DNA from: JBOFCS01 sp051646185
GTDB lineage: Bacteria; Actinomycetota; Actinomycetes; Mycobacteriales; Mycobacteriaceae
Assembly (NCBI GenBank): GCA_051646185.1
Contig: JBOFCS010000116.1
Span: 1-21,907 of the forward strand
Length of the DNA stretch: 21,907 nt
Direction: 5' to 3'
Below the pieces are notes generated by a model. It was not told where the DNA came from. It saw only the letters and a program-made list of their open reading frames with translations, and did not search any database. A program made the position numbers and the translations under genes. Positions 15,082 through 21,618 of the stretch are shown piece after piece. Numbering within the stretch: position 1 is the first letter of the stretch; each line of letters opens with the position of its first letter.

Positions 15082-15770
15082 TGGCAAAACTTATCCTTAT
15101 CAGGCATGGACAATCGGAAGCCAATATTGAGCGCCGGTTGGATACTCGTCCGCCGGGGGCGCCGCTGACAGAGTTGGGGCGGGAGCAAGCTAGGAGTTTT
15201 GCTAACTCATTAGATCCGAACAAGGTGGCAGTTGTGGTGTCGTCAGTTGCTCGTCGTGCCCAGGAAACCGCTGCGGAAATTGCAGGTGTTCTTGGTAGAA
15301 ACGCTGAACTTCGTGAGGGTATCTTTGAAGTCCAGGCAGGAGATTTAGAAGATAAAAGTGATTTATCTTCACATAAAATATTTGAAAGTACTTATGTACA
15401 ATGGCAATTAGGATATTTACAGAAATCTTTGCCAGGTGGAGAAAATGGTTTTTACGTTCTTGAGCGATTCTTACCTGTTTTAGCAGATTTACGAAAAACT
15501 TACTTGACGGATACTGCGGCGCAGAAAGACGTCCTTGTAGTTAGTCATGGCGCGGCTATTCGATTGGTGGGTGCGGTACTTGGTGGCGTTGACGGCGGGT
15601 TCGCTAGCAATCACCACTTGTCGAATACTGAAACCATCGAGTTGGTGCCACGTGCTGACGATAGTTGGGAATGCATTCGCTGGGGTCAGGAATTTGCCCC
15701 GTTTCCAGTGGAAGATTGGAGCATCCCAGATAGTGGCCCACCGGACCCTTCTCGAGGTCCGATGGGATAA
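15081..15770 (+). CDS. Histidine phosphatase (phosphoglycerate mutase-like)
   Basis: A 229-residue member of the histidine phosphatase superfamily. The phosphoacceptor His9 lies in LIRHGQSEAN, followed by PLTELGREQA, the SSVARRAQETA arginines around 58-59, and the second catalytic His156 (VVSHGAAIR). These form the two-histidine pocket. Annotated relatives are called phosphoglycerate mutases but many are phosphatases of unknown substrate; this one lacks obvious full-length dPGM features. It overlaps the pheA stop by one base and is the last gene of the operon. It matches M. tuberculosis Rv3837c by position as I recall it. The stop is 5 bases from the converging EspG gene. Confidence 0.92.
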   Translation: MAKLILIRHGQSEANIERRLDTRPPGAPLTELGREQARSFANSLDPNKVAVVVSSVARRAQETAAEIAGVLGRNAELREGIFEVQAGDLEDKSDLSSHKIFESTYVQWQLGYLQKSLPGGENGFYVLERFLPVLADLRKTYLTDTAAQKDVLVVSHGAAIRLVGAVLGGVDGGFASNHHLSNTETIELVPRADDSWECIRWGQEFAPFPVEDWSIPDSGPPDPSRGPMG

Positions 15771-15775
15771 CTCGG

Positions 15776-16582
15776 CTAAAAGCCTTGAGTCAGGTGTTCA
15801 TCAAGAACACCTGACAGGGTGTGTAATGCTCTTTGTAAGCGCTGTTCTGTCCCTGGAGCAAATGTGGACCACAGTGTGCCGTCCGCAGACACGCTAGGAG
15901 TGGCAATTATTCGCCCTACTTCTGTGTCAAAGATAGCTACGGCACCAGGGGCAGCGGTTGTGCTGCCATTCTGATGGCGTAGCGCGACAATTTCACCGGT
16001 GGAAACAGTTCGAGTCATAGCTGAAGCAACAGTCATAGCATCGGTAGGTGATGCGCCAAGCTGTTGAAGCATTCCAGTGGTGCGTTGAGCTTCAGTGGGG
16101 TGATCAAAAGCTACACCCAGTTCTTTGGCAGTGGCATTGATCCCTCCGAAAGATACTGGTGCACTAAATCCGATGATACCCATGATGAGGGTGGCTAAGC
16201 CATTAGGTGAGGATTGAATAAGAACCCTGTTGTTGTGTCGGGTAGCGACAATCAAATTTTCTCGGGAATCAAGTACAGCGGTGACCCGAGTTGTGTATTC
16301 GGGTGTGCACCAGCGGAAAGCAATTTCTTTATGGGGGCGCGCGAGTACCTTCATTCTGTATGCAAGCGTCGAATCAACTTCATTGCCATCAAGTATATTT
16401 CGATCAAGTAAGCGCGCGCGAGCCTGAGTCAGTGCAGTAAATCTTTGTGAATCGTTGTCGTAGAGACCACCGGCAGCAAGAACGACAGGAAGTTGATCAA
16501 TATCAAGTAGCTCGCAGACAAGATCAAGTTCATCGAGGTCAAGCAAAGTTGGCCCTGCAATAGTTGGTGTCAAGCAGATCAC
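15776..16582 (-). CDS. EspG-family ESX secretion-associated chaperone
   Basis: A 268-residue protein with the EspG pattern: an N-terminal LTPTIAGPTLLDLDELDLVCELL, alternating strands and helices in the middle (AVLDSRENLIVATRHNNRVLIQ), and a C-terminal strand/helix with ATPSVSADGTLWSTFAPGTEQRLQRAL. EspG proteins are cytosolic chaperones that bind the helical tip of PPE proteins in PE-PPE dimers and deliver them to a specific ESX system. The preceding genes encode PE-like and PPE-like proteins, giving the complete cassette. The start is the GTG at 16582, close after AAGGA; an in-frame TTG at 16573 is spaced better from GGAAGG and is a real alternative. It follows the PPE-like stop by only 5 bases. 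Confidence 0.82.
   Translation of the reverse strand: MICLTPTIAGPTLLDLDELDLVCELLDIDQLPVVLAAGGLYDNDSQRFTALTQARARLLDRNILDGNEVDSTLAYRMKVLARPHKEIAFRWCTPEYTTRVTAVLDSRENLIVATRHNNRVLIQSSPNGLATLIMGIIGFSAPVSFGGINATAKELGVAFDHPTEAQRTTGMLQQLGASPTDAMTVASAMTRTVSTGEIVALRHQNGSTTAAPGAVAIFDTEVGRIIATPSVSADGTLWSTFAPGTEQRLQRALHTLSGVLDEHLTQGF
15789..15815. terminator. Hairpin inside the 3' end of the EspG gene
   Basis: A perfect 11-base-pair stem (GTCAGGTGTTC with GAACACCTGAC) and a 5-base loop lie 18 bases after the histidine phosphatase stop and within the last codons of the converging EspG gene. It is well placed to end the pheA operon transcript while encoding the C-terminus of EspG on the other strand. No U-run follows. 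Confidence 0.5.
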
Positions 16583-16587
16583 CTTCC

Positions 16588-17748
16588 TTACTCCTCATCG
16601 GGATCTAGGGCACCTATGACAGCTGGGGTAACCACTCGCCCATCAGCAAAATGCTCAAATTGCTGGCTAGGCGATACTCGTTCTGTACGAGTTTCCTCGG
16701 TATTTCGAATAGGCCTCCCACCAATAATCGGGGAACCGGTAGCAACATTGCGCACTCCAGAAGTGGTCTCGCTGTGTCCGGATCCAGAGGATGTGTTGGT
16801 TCCATCGGAACTGAATGCAGCTAGTCCAGGTGTTAGTCCAGGTGAGCTAACGCTAAGGCCAGCAGTTGAGTTGCCGATTCCTCGGTAATTTGCTGCGGCA
16901 GATCGAGTTGACTCATTTTGTTGCCCTAGAGCGCCTGCGGCCATAGGAGCACCAAAACCGCCCATAGCTGCTGTGGCACTCACTCCTGCCGCAGATGTTG
17001 AAGCTGGAATAACGGAGCCAAGAGCGGCAGAGCCTGAGGATACTACTGAGGATGCGGAACTGAAGCCTGCGGAGGCAAGTCCGGGTGCTGCGCTAAGAGC
17101 CGCTGGTATGTCAACTCCACCGATGGAAGCTGCCGCGGCAGTCTGCCCGGCTCCAACGGTAGCGTCTTCGGTGATAGTGTGCTTTGCAGTTGATTCTGCG
17201 ACTACTGAGTCATCCCGAACCATTACAGGTTCTCGAGGGAAATTTATTGGTAGTGCGAGAACTGAAGAAGCTGCTTCGTACGCTTCCATCACTAGAGCCG
17301 CCCGCATGTCTTCGGCCTGTTCAACGGCTTCGACAGCAGCGCTAGCGCCGGTGAGCAGACCACCTGTTGCCAGGGCGGAAGCTTTAGCCGTTTGAATTGC
17401 TTCAACTTCAACGATATTTGGCATTGCTAAGACAGCAACGTTGTAGGCGCCTGCTTGTACTTCAGCTTTGCCTGCGCATAAAGCAGCTAGCGCAGCGGTA
17501 CCCCCGACCCACCCAGCAAAGGGTTCTATTTTTTTGTACGCAGCCTCTGCTGCTTCTCCCTCAAAACCCAGTCTCAGTTGCAGGTTGGTCTTTTCGAGCG
17601 TCAAAGCTGACTCGCTAAGTACAGCCGCCATTGCTGCCCAAGCAGTTCCAGCATCGTTGAGATCAACCGAACCTACTCCAGTTGCAAGGTCTAGTGATAG
17701 TTTGGCAGCTCCGCGGGGGAGCCAAATAACACCGGTGAATCCCACCAT
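16588..17748 (-). CDS. PPE-like type VII secretion substrate
   Basis: A 386-residue protein. Residues 1-170 match the PPE domain helix by helix: WLPRGAAKLS (9-18) stands where PPE proteins have LPPEINSARM, Trp37 follows in TAWAAMAA, then EPFAGWVGGTAALAA (75-89) corresponds to the PYxxWLxxTA motif, AYNVAVLAMPNIVEVEAI to the AYExA...VPPPxI motif, and EAVEQAEDMRAALVMEAYEAAS to the EAxYxEMWAQDAxAMxxY helix. The canonical PPE residues themselves read LPR. From 170 on the protein is Ala/Ser/Gly/Thr-rich low complexity. PPE proteins dimerise with PE proteins and are exported by ESX systems to the envelope. The ATG at 17748 follows AAGGAG at 8 bases. It sits between PE-like and EspG genes. Confidence 0.82.
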   Translation of the reverse strand: MVGFTGVIWLPRGAAKLSLDLATGVGSVDLNDAGTAWAAMAAVLSESALTLEKTNLQLRLGFEGEAAEAAYKKIEPFAGWVGGTAALAALCAGKAEVQAGAYNVAVLAMPNIVEVEAIQTAKASALATGGLLTGASAAVEAVEQAEDMRAALVMEAYEAASSVLALPINFPREPVMVRDDSVVAESTAKHTITEDATVGAGQTAAAASIGGVDIPAALSAAPGLASAGFSSASSVVSSGSAALGSVIPASTSAAGVSATAAMGGFGAPMAAGALGQQNESTRSAAANYRGIGNSTAGLSVSSPGLTPGLAAFSSDGTNTSSGSGHSETTSGVRNVATGSPIIGGRPIRNTEETRTERVSPSQQFEHFADGRVVTPAVIGALDPDEE

Positions 17749-17787
17749 GGGACACGCTCCTTAGAAATGTGATCGATGGTTGGATGG

Positions 17788-18111
17788 TTAGAGAGTCTGT
17801 GTGAACTTGGCGCCAAGCGCCTCGTCCTCGCTGGAAAACTTATCTGCCTGCTGTCTTAAGAGCGCGGCAGCTTTACGTAATTCGTGTACCCCACCTTTAG
17901 CTGCGGGAATGAAGGTATCTGCAGCTTTGTTAAACCAATCTGCAGCTATTGCTGATACTTCGTCACGCCCCGAGGGAGCGACATGCAAAGCTTGCCCATG
18001 CGCGGCGAGTTCGGCTTCAATACGATCCGCGACTGCGTCGTATTCAGCGGCGGTGGCTTTCAGTGCATCAGGGTCAACATGGATGTGACCGCCAGCGTGT
18101 GTGTTACTCAT
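17788..18111 (-). CDS. PE-like type VII secretion substrate
   Basis: A 107-residue two-helix protein. HVDPDALKATAAEYDAVADR (11-30) aligns with the PE signature VxPEALxxAAxDLAxIxS, with Pro-Asp in place of Pro-Glu. The turn PSGRDEVSAIAADWF (46-60) aligns with the PE stretch GADEVSAAIAxLF. The general ESX secretion signal YxxxD/E after the second helix appears here as Phe92-SSE-Asp96, with Phe instead of Tyr. It is expected to dimerise with the PPE-like protein encoded 39 bases downstream. The ATG at 18111 is preferred (GGGGG upstream); an in-frame ATG at 18171 would add 20 residues. Two candidate promoters lie upstream: an ECF-type one at 18192-18221 and a housekeeping-type one at 18322-18350. 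Confidence 0.8.
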   Translation of the reverse strand: MSNTHAGGHIHVDPDALKATAAEYDAVADRIEAELAAHGQALHVAPSGRDEVSAIAADWFNKAADTFIPAAKGGVHELRKAAALLRQQADKFSSEDEALGAKFTQTL

Positions 18112-18191
18112 AAAACCCCCAAAGTGGTGTTTGTTCAGTTCTTCGGACAAGTTACTGGATGCAGATGACATCCTTTTATAGCTTATAACTA

Positions 18192-18221
18192 CTTAGACCG
18201 TAAAAAGCGTCATTTGGTTCC
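18192..18221 (-). promoter_or_regulatory. ECF sigma-type promoter of the PE-PPE-EspG cassette
   Basis: On the minus strand, GGAACC (-35; GGAAC at 18217-18221) and GGTCTAAG (-10; 18192-18199) are separated by 17 bases, preceded by a T-rich tract. The arrangement is the same as at 19811-19840 ahead of the other secretion operon, including AATG shortly after the -35 and T.TAAG after the -10. GGAAC with a GTC-type -10 at 16-18 bases is the general form of ECF promoters such as those of mycobacterial SigM. The transcript would start near 18185. Confidence 0.75.
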
Positions 18222-18321
18222 ATAAAAACCAAAATTTTTTTAAATTTTTTTCTGAACAAAGTTTCCCCAGTTCAGCGCAGCTAAAAGCGGTTTATAAATT
18301 TTACTTTGCTGCTGAACCTTT

Positions 18322-18350
18322 ATAGTAGAGTGACTTAAATCTCATTGCAA
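18322..18350 (-). promoter_or_regulatory. Candidate housekeeping promoter upstream of the PE-like gene
   Basis: On the minus strand TTGCAA (18345-18350) and TACTAT (18322-18327) are spaced by exactly 17 bases, a good sigma-A-type promoter. The palindrome CAACCGGTTG (18348-18357) overlaps the -35 and might be an operator. A transcript from here would have a leader of about 200 bases that passes through the ECF promoter. Confidence 0.45.
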
Positions 18351-18401
18351 CCGGTTGTTTGCTAGTTTGGTTGTTAACTCTGTCACGAATTGTTAGTCCT
18401 A

Positions 18402-19574
18402 CTAGTTTCCAGACGTTTGGCCGCTAGGTGTAGTGACGACAATCGAAGGGGTGGTGGCTCCAGGCAATGGAGTAGGTAGTGATCGCCCCGACGGCAATGC
18501 TGGAGGTGGGGAAGGTGCGGTGCCATTAATTTTTATCTGATCCCTGGCGCTGCCGGTTATTGTGGCGTAGCCACCAGCATCAAGTCCCGTTCCGATAGCG
18601 CAACTAATGAGTCTACTCCCGGCTAGCCAACTGACAAGGTCAATATTGTTCCAGAGCAAAGTTAGGGTGCTGTTGCGGAGTGCGTCAGCAGAAGCAAGAG
18701 TTACTGATGTCTGTTTTGTGCACTCATTTTCAATGAACTTGTCTTGATCTGCAATGCTCGGCAGCGAATCGGGGAACTGGGTACTAAGATTTACCGTTCC
18801 AGTTACTTCCCAGGCATGCGGTGCTTGGCAATCAACGGGAACGTATGTCGGTAGGTTGTTTGCGTCAATTCCAATGCAGGTACCGTCATCCCACACTCGC
18901 GATTGATCTCCTGCTGCCGCAGTTCCTGATGTGAGTAGGCGCTGTCCATTTGTTCCGGATTGCTGCAGACCACACAGGAGTTTACGCTCCCCTTGCTCTT
19001 CCCAAGCAGATTCGCTGGGGAAGAGCATCCCAATACTGTATTTGCCTTTGGGATCAAATTTTGTGCCAAGGTAACTGCTGATCGCAGCCGGGCATTGTTG
19101 GTCTCGGAGTTCGCTAAGCCGGATAACTTTTGGCCGGGACGAACGCGGTCCAAATTCAGAGCCAGGGTAGAGGCTCAGGTCGATTGCTTGAGCAACTTCA
19201 AATCGGTGTTCGGTCGCGCAATTAACTTTTGCCAAATCTGAGGTGCTAACTCCGGCAGCGGCAGCTAGGGTTGCCGACTCTGTCCAGTTATAACAGTCAC
19301 CAGGAGCTGCCGAGTTGAAGTCTTTATTGCTGGGCGCGCCTGTGGTTTGAGTGATGCCAGCATTGGTCTTTAACGACAATGTGGAATCAGTAGAGAAGCC
19401 ACCAGTGAGTGCTCCGATTGTGGTCGCGGCTAATACAGCGCCAAGGGCAACGGCAAGCAGAGTCTGGCGAGCCAGGGAGGCAGGTAGTTCCCAGTGCTTA
19501 AAACCGGAATCAGCGTTTGCTGCTGATTCCGATGATTCAGTCTCTGGGTGTGACGAGTTGACTAGCGGCATCAC
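18402..19574 (-). CDS. Septum-formation family membrane protein
   Basis: A 390-residue protein: a polar N-terminus (1-35), one transmembrane helix at about 38-58, then an extracytoplasmic region of two related domains and a Pro/Thr/Ser-rich tail (about 349-390). The first domain starts with GDCYNW (92-97) and continues with a CATEHRFEV segment and a CGL; the second has DDGTCIGI, VDCQAPHAWEVTG and a later LISCAIG. The paired cysteines and the C-x(n)-H-x-x-E-V pattern fit the septum-formation domain. Function is not firmly established. It probably corresponds to M. tuberculosis Rv3835 from context. The GTG at 19574 is directly followed by an ATG at 19571, which may be the true start; the ribosome binding site is weak. 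It is flanked on both sides by type VII secretion genes. Confidence 0.8.
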   Translation of the reverse strand: MMPLVNSSHPETESSESAANADSGFKHWELPASLARQTLLAVALGAVLAATTIGALTGGFSTDSTLSLKTNAGITQTTGAPSNKDFNSAAPGDCYNWTESATLAAAAGVSTSDLAKVNCATEHRFEVAQAIDLSLYPGSEFGPRSSRPKVIRLSELRDQQCPAAISSYLGTKFDPKGKYSIGMLFPSESAWEEQGERKLLCGLQQSGTNGQRLLTSGTAAAGDQSRVWDDGTCIGIDANNLPTYVPVDCQAPHAWEVTGTVNLSTQFPDSLPSIADQDKFIENECTKQTSVTLASADALRNSTLTLLWNNIDLVSWLAGSRLISCAIGTGLDAGGYATITGSARDQIKINGTAPSPPPALPSGRSLPTPLPGATTPSIVVTTPSGQTSGN

Positions 19575-19876
19575 TGACCATTGTGCCTGGCTTGTGACAG
19601 AAGTGTGTCTGCGGTGTATGCCTTGGGTCGGTAACTTGTGGTTATGAGTGGTTCAGCAGATTTGGCGAGCGAAGCTGAAGGAAATGACGTTTTCTAGCGG
19701 TTTATGAATTTTTTTGGGGTGGGGTGAAATATTTTTTCTTCCTTTTTGGTGTGGTGAGCTGGGGTTTTGGTGGTGTAGGTGGTGGGTGGGAAAAGTTTTT
19801 TGTTTTTTATGGAACCGAATGGGGGTTTTGTGCGTCTAAGGTTGTGTAAGGCAAAAAATTATCTTTAGAGGAGGTT
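19575..19876. other. Intergenic region with GT-rich tract ahead of the secretion operon
   Basis: About 300 bases without a gene. The left part is the divergent upstream region of the septum-formation gene. From about 19711 to 19808 the plus strand is almost only G and T, with runs of T and of GGGG/GGTGG, a marked strand asymmetry. It leads into the ECF-type promoter at 19811-19840. The ribosome binding site GAGGAGG of the next gene is at its end. Confidence 0.6.
19811..19840 (+). promoter_or_regulatory. ECF sigma-type promoter of the plus-strand secretion operon
   Basis: GGAACC (19811-19816) and CGTCTAAG (19833-19840) lie 17 bases apart (counting from GGAAC), preceded by TTTTTTAT. It shares the -35, the AATG after it, the spacing, GTCTAAG and the T.TAAG after the -10 with the minus-strand element at 18192-18221. 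A start near 19847 would give a 30-base leader containing GAGGAGG, a compact expression unit. Confidence 0.78.
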
Positions 19877-20356
19877 ATGGATATGGCTGAAGGTTCGTTG
19901 ATCCGTAAGTTTGAGCAGATGGTTCTGGATGCTCAGGAGGGCCGTTTGACGTTGGAGGTGAGTGATCCGCAGGTGTTTGAAACCTGTATTCGGGCCTGCG
20001 AAGACTTCAAAAAAGCAATGCAGGGTGAACTGGACATGATAGGCAATAAGACGAATGTGCGTGGGTTTGGGACCTGTCTTCCTGCGGTGCAGTTGGCTGC
20101 GGGTTTTTCAAGGAAAGCTCAAGGCGGCCCAAATTCTTACTATGACCAGATCGCAATGTTCATTACCTGCGCGGATCATTTGATTGCGACGTTCCAGGCG
20201 AATCGGGCGACTTATGAAGAGACCGAACGGGCCAATGCGCAACGCTTTCATGGTATTGCTGCTGGCCTTGATGGTGCTGCTAGTGGGAACAGCTCGTCTC
20301 CTGTGGCGGCGGAGCCTGAGTATTCCGGTCCGTATCCGAGGCTGTTGCGTTGGTAG
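19877..20356 (+). CDS. Candidate type VII secretion substrate with YxxxE motif
   Basis: A 159-residue mostly helical protein of no named family that I can assign. Near the end of the last long helix it has Tyr113-EET-Glu117 followed by RANAQRF, the YxxxD/E arrangement used as an ESX export signal; the PE equivalent reads SYAATEAANA. A Gly-rich turn (KAQGGPNSYY, 80-89) separates helices. There are four cysteines (37, 41, 67, 98) and a disordered Ser/Pro tail. The ribosome binding site GAGGAGG is very strong; by spacing the ATG at 19883 (MAEGSLIRK) may be used rather than 19877. It is the first gene after the ECF-type promoter and is followed by two lipoprotein genes. Confidence 0.75.
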   Translation: MDMAEGSLIRKFEQMVLDAQEGRLTLEVSDPQVFETCIRACEDFKKAMQGELDMIGNKTNVRGFGTCLPAVQLAAGFSRKAQGGPNSYYDQIAMFITCADHLIATFQANRATYEETERANAQRFHGIAAGLDGAASGNSSSPVAAEPEYSGPYPRLLRW

Positions 20357-20361
20357 TTGCA

Positions 20362-20982
20362 GTGCTGAAAACCATGTTTCGTGCGCTTATCCCTGCTGTT
20401 TTTTCTGTTGTGGTGGTGGGGTGTTCGTCGGTGGTGTCGGGGCAGCCGGTGCCGAAAACCGCTGGGGCACAGTCTCCGTCCCTGCCTTCCGGTGGTGAGG
20501 TGGTGTTGGCCGGTGCTGGGGTGTTGGGCCCTAAAGATAAGAAGCATCCCGAGATTACTTTTGACCCGTGTATCGATATCCCGGATGCAGTGTTGGTCAA
20601 GGCGGGAGTGAACCCTGCGGAGAAGAAGCGGAATGATTATCTCAAGGGTGAGTCGTATTATGCGTTGGACTGTTACTGGGGTGGAACACAATGGGGTATT
20701 GATATAGCGTCGGGGGCGATTACCAGTTTTGAGCGGGCACGATCACAAGATCGTCCGGGGGCAACGGTGACGGATATTCGGGTTAATAAACGGCAAGCTG
20801 CCATCCTCAACGAACCGTCAATGAACTTAACGTGTTCGGTGTTAATGGCTACGAGTTATGGGTATGTATTGCTGGCGCGAACGCTGCATACCACCAAAAA
20901 GTTGACTGATGAGACGCGGTGTGCGGGGATAGAAGATGTGGTTCGGATTATTGAGCCTTCGATTCTGGATGGTATGAAATGA
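20362..20982 (+). CDS. DUF3558-like lipoprotein, copy 1
   Basis: A predicted exported lipoprotein of about 206 residues. A hydrophobic signal (ALIPAVFSVVVV) leads into the lipobox VVGCSS; the Cys is expected to be lipidated and residue +1. The mature protein has a flexible Pro/Gly/Ser linker, then FDPCIDIPDAVLVKAGVNP, a YYALDCYWGG segment and a CSVLMATSYGYVLL segment, with four further cysteines that could form two disulfides, as in DUF3558 proteins of mycobacteria and nocardiae. The start is uncertain: GTG at 20362 or ATG at 20374; both give a proper signal peptide. It begins just after the preceding stop and overlaps the next gene by four bases (ATGA). The neighbouring copy is nearly identical over long blocks. 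Confidence 0.85.
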   Translation: MLKTMFRALIPAVFSVVVVGCSSVVSGQPVPKTAGAQSPSLPSGGEVVLAGAGVLGPKDKKHPEITFDPCIDIPDAVLVKAGVNPAEKKRNDYLKGESYYALDCYWGGTQWGIDIASGAITSFERARSQDRPGATVTDIRVNKRQAAILNEPSMNLTCSVLMATSYGYVLLARTLHTTKKLTDETRCAGIEDVVRIIEPSILDGMK

Positions 20983-21599
20983 GGCTTGCGTTTATATCCG
21001 CCGCTCTTATCCCTGCTGTTTTTTCTGTTGTGGTGGTGGGGTGTTCGTCGGTGGTGTCGGGGCAGCCGGTGCCGGAAACCGCTGGGGCACAGTCTCCGTC
21101 CTTGCCTTCCGGTGGTGAGGTGGTGTTGGCCGGTGCTGGGGTGTTGGGCCCTAAAGATAAGAAGCATCCCGAGATTACCTTTGACCCGTGTATCGATATC
21201 CCCGATGCAGTGCTGATCACCGCAGGGGTGAACCCTGCGGAAAAGAATCAGAATAATTATCTCAAGGGTGAGTCGTATTACGCGTTGGACTGTGACTGGG
21301 GTGGAACACAATGGGGTATTGATATAGCGTCGGGGGCGATTACCAGTTTTGAGCGGGCACGATCACAAGATCGGCCGGGGGCAACAGTGACGGATATTCG
21401 GGTTAATAAACGGCAAGCTGTTTTGATTAGTGACCCGGAAGCGGTGGGTTGTTCGGTGTTAATGGCTACGAGTTACGGGTACGTATTGCTGTCACGAACG
21501 TTTAACAGCACCAAAAAGTTGACTGCGACGGAGCGGTGTGCGGGGATAGAAGATGTGGTTCGGATTATTGAGCCTTCGATTCTGGATGGTATGAAATGA
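20386..21599 (+). repeat. Direct tandem duplication of the lipoprotein gene
   Basis: Identity begins at CTTATCCCTGCTG (20386 and 21006), a shift of 620 bases, and runs to the stop codons (20982 and 21599; shift 617 after one codon is lost). The first ~180 bases of the two units differ at only about three positions. Identical blocks alternate with short divergent ones, including silent changes. The first codons, before 20386 and 21006, are unrelated. Confidence 0.93.
20979..21599 (+). CDS. DUF3558-like lipoprotein, copy 2
   Basis: A 206-residue lipoprotein, tandem duplicate of the preceding gene, with the same lipobox (Cys22), linker and cysteine pattern. It is almost identical to copy 1 in the signal peptide, linker and C-terminus and differs in short blocks: VLITAGVNPAEKNQNN versus VLVKAGVNPAEKKRND, ISDPEAVG versus LNEPSMNLT, and FNSTKKLTATE versus LHTTKKLTDET. 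Translation is coupled by an ATGA overlap with copy 1. It probably sits on the outer face of the cell membrane, next to secreted substrates encoded in the same operon. Confidence 0.88.
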   Translation: MRLAFISAALIPAVFSVVVVGCSSVVSGQPVPETAGAQSPSLPSGGEVVLAGAGVLGPKDKKHPEITFDPCIDIPDAVLITAGVNPAEKNQNNYLKGESYYALDCDWGGTQWGIDIASGAITSFERARSQDRPGATVTDIRVNKRQAVLISDPEAVGCSVLMATSYGYVLLSRTFNSTKKLTATERCAGIEDVVRIIEPSILDGMK

Positions 21600-21618
21600 T
21601 GTGTGGAAGGGGTAGGTT

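Noticed and set aside
16973..17395. 140-residue plus-strand Ala/Thr-rich frame opposite the PPE-like gene
   Set aside because: A shadow of the low-complexity Ala/Ser region of the PPE-like gene; no start signal or domain.
20248..21311. Long minus-strand frames with His/Arg-rich repeats opposite the two lipoprotein genes
   Set aside because: They mirror the duplicated plus-strand genes and have implausible composition; the plus-strand proteins have signal peptide, lipobox and paired cysteines.
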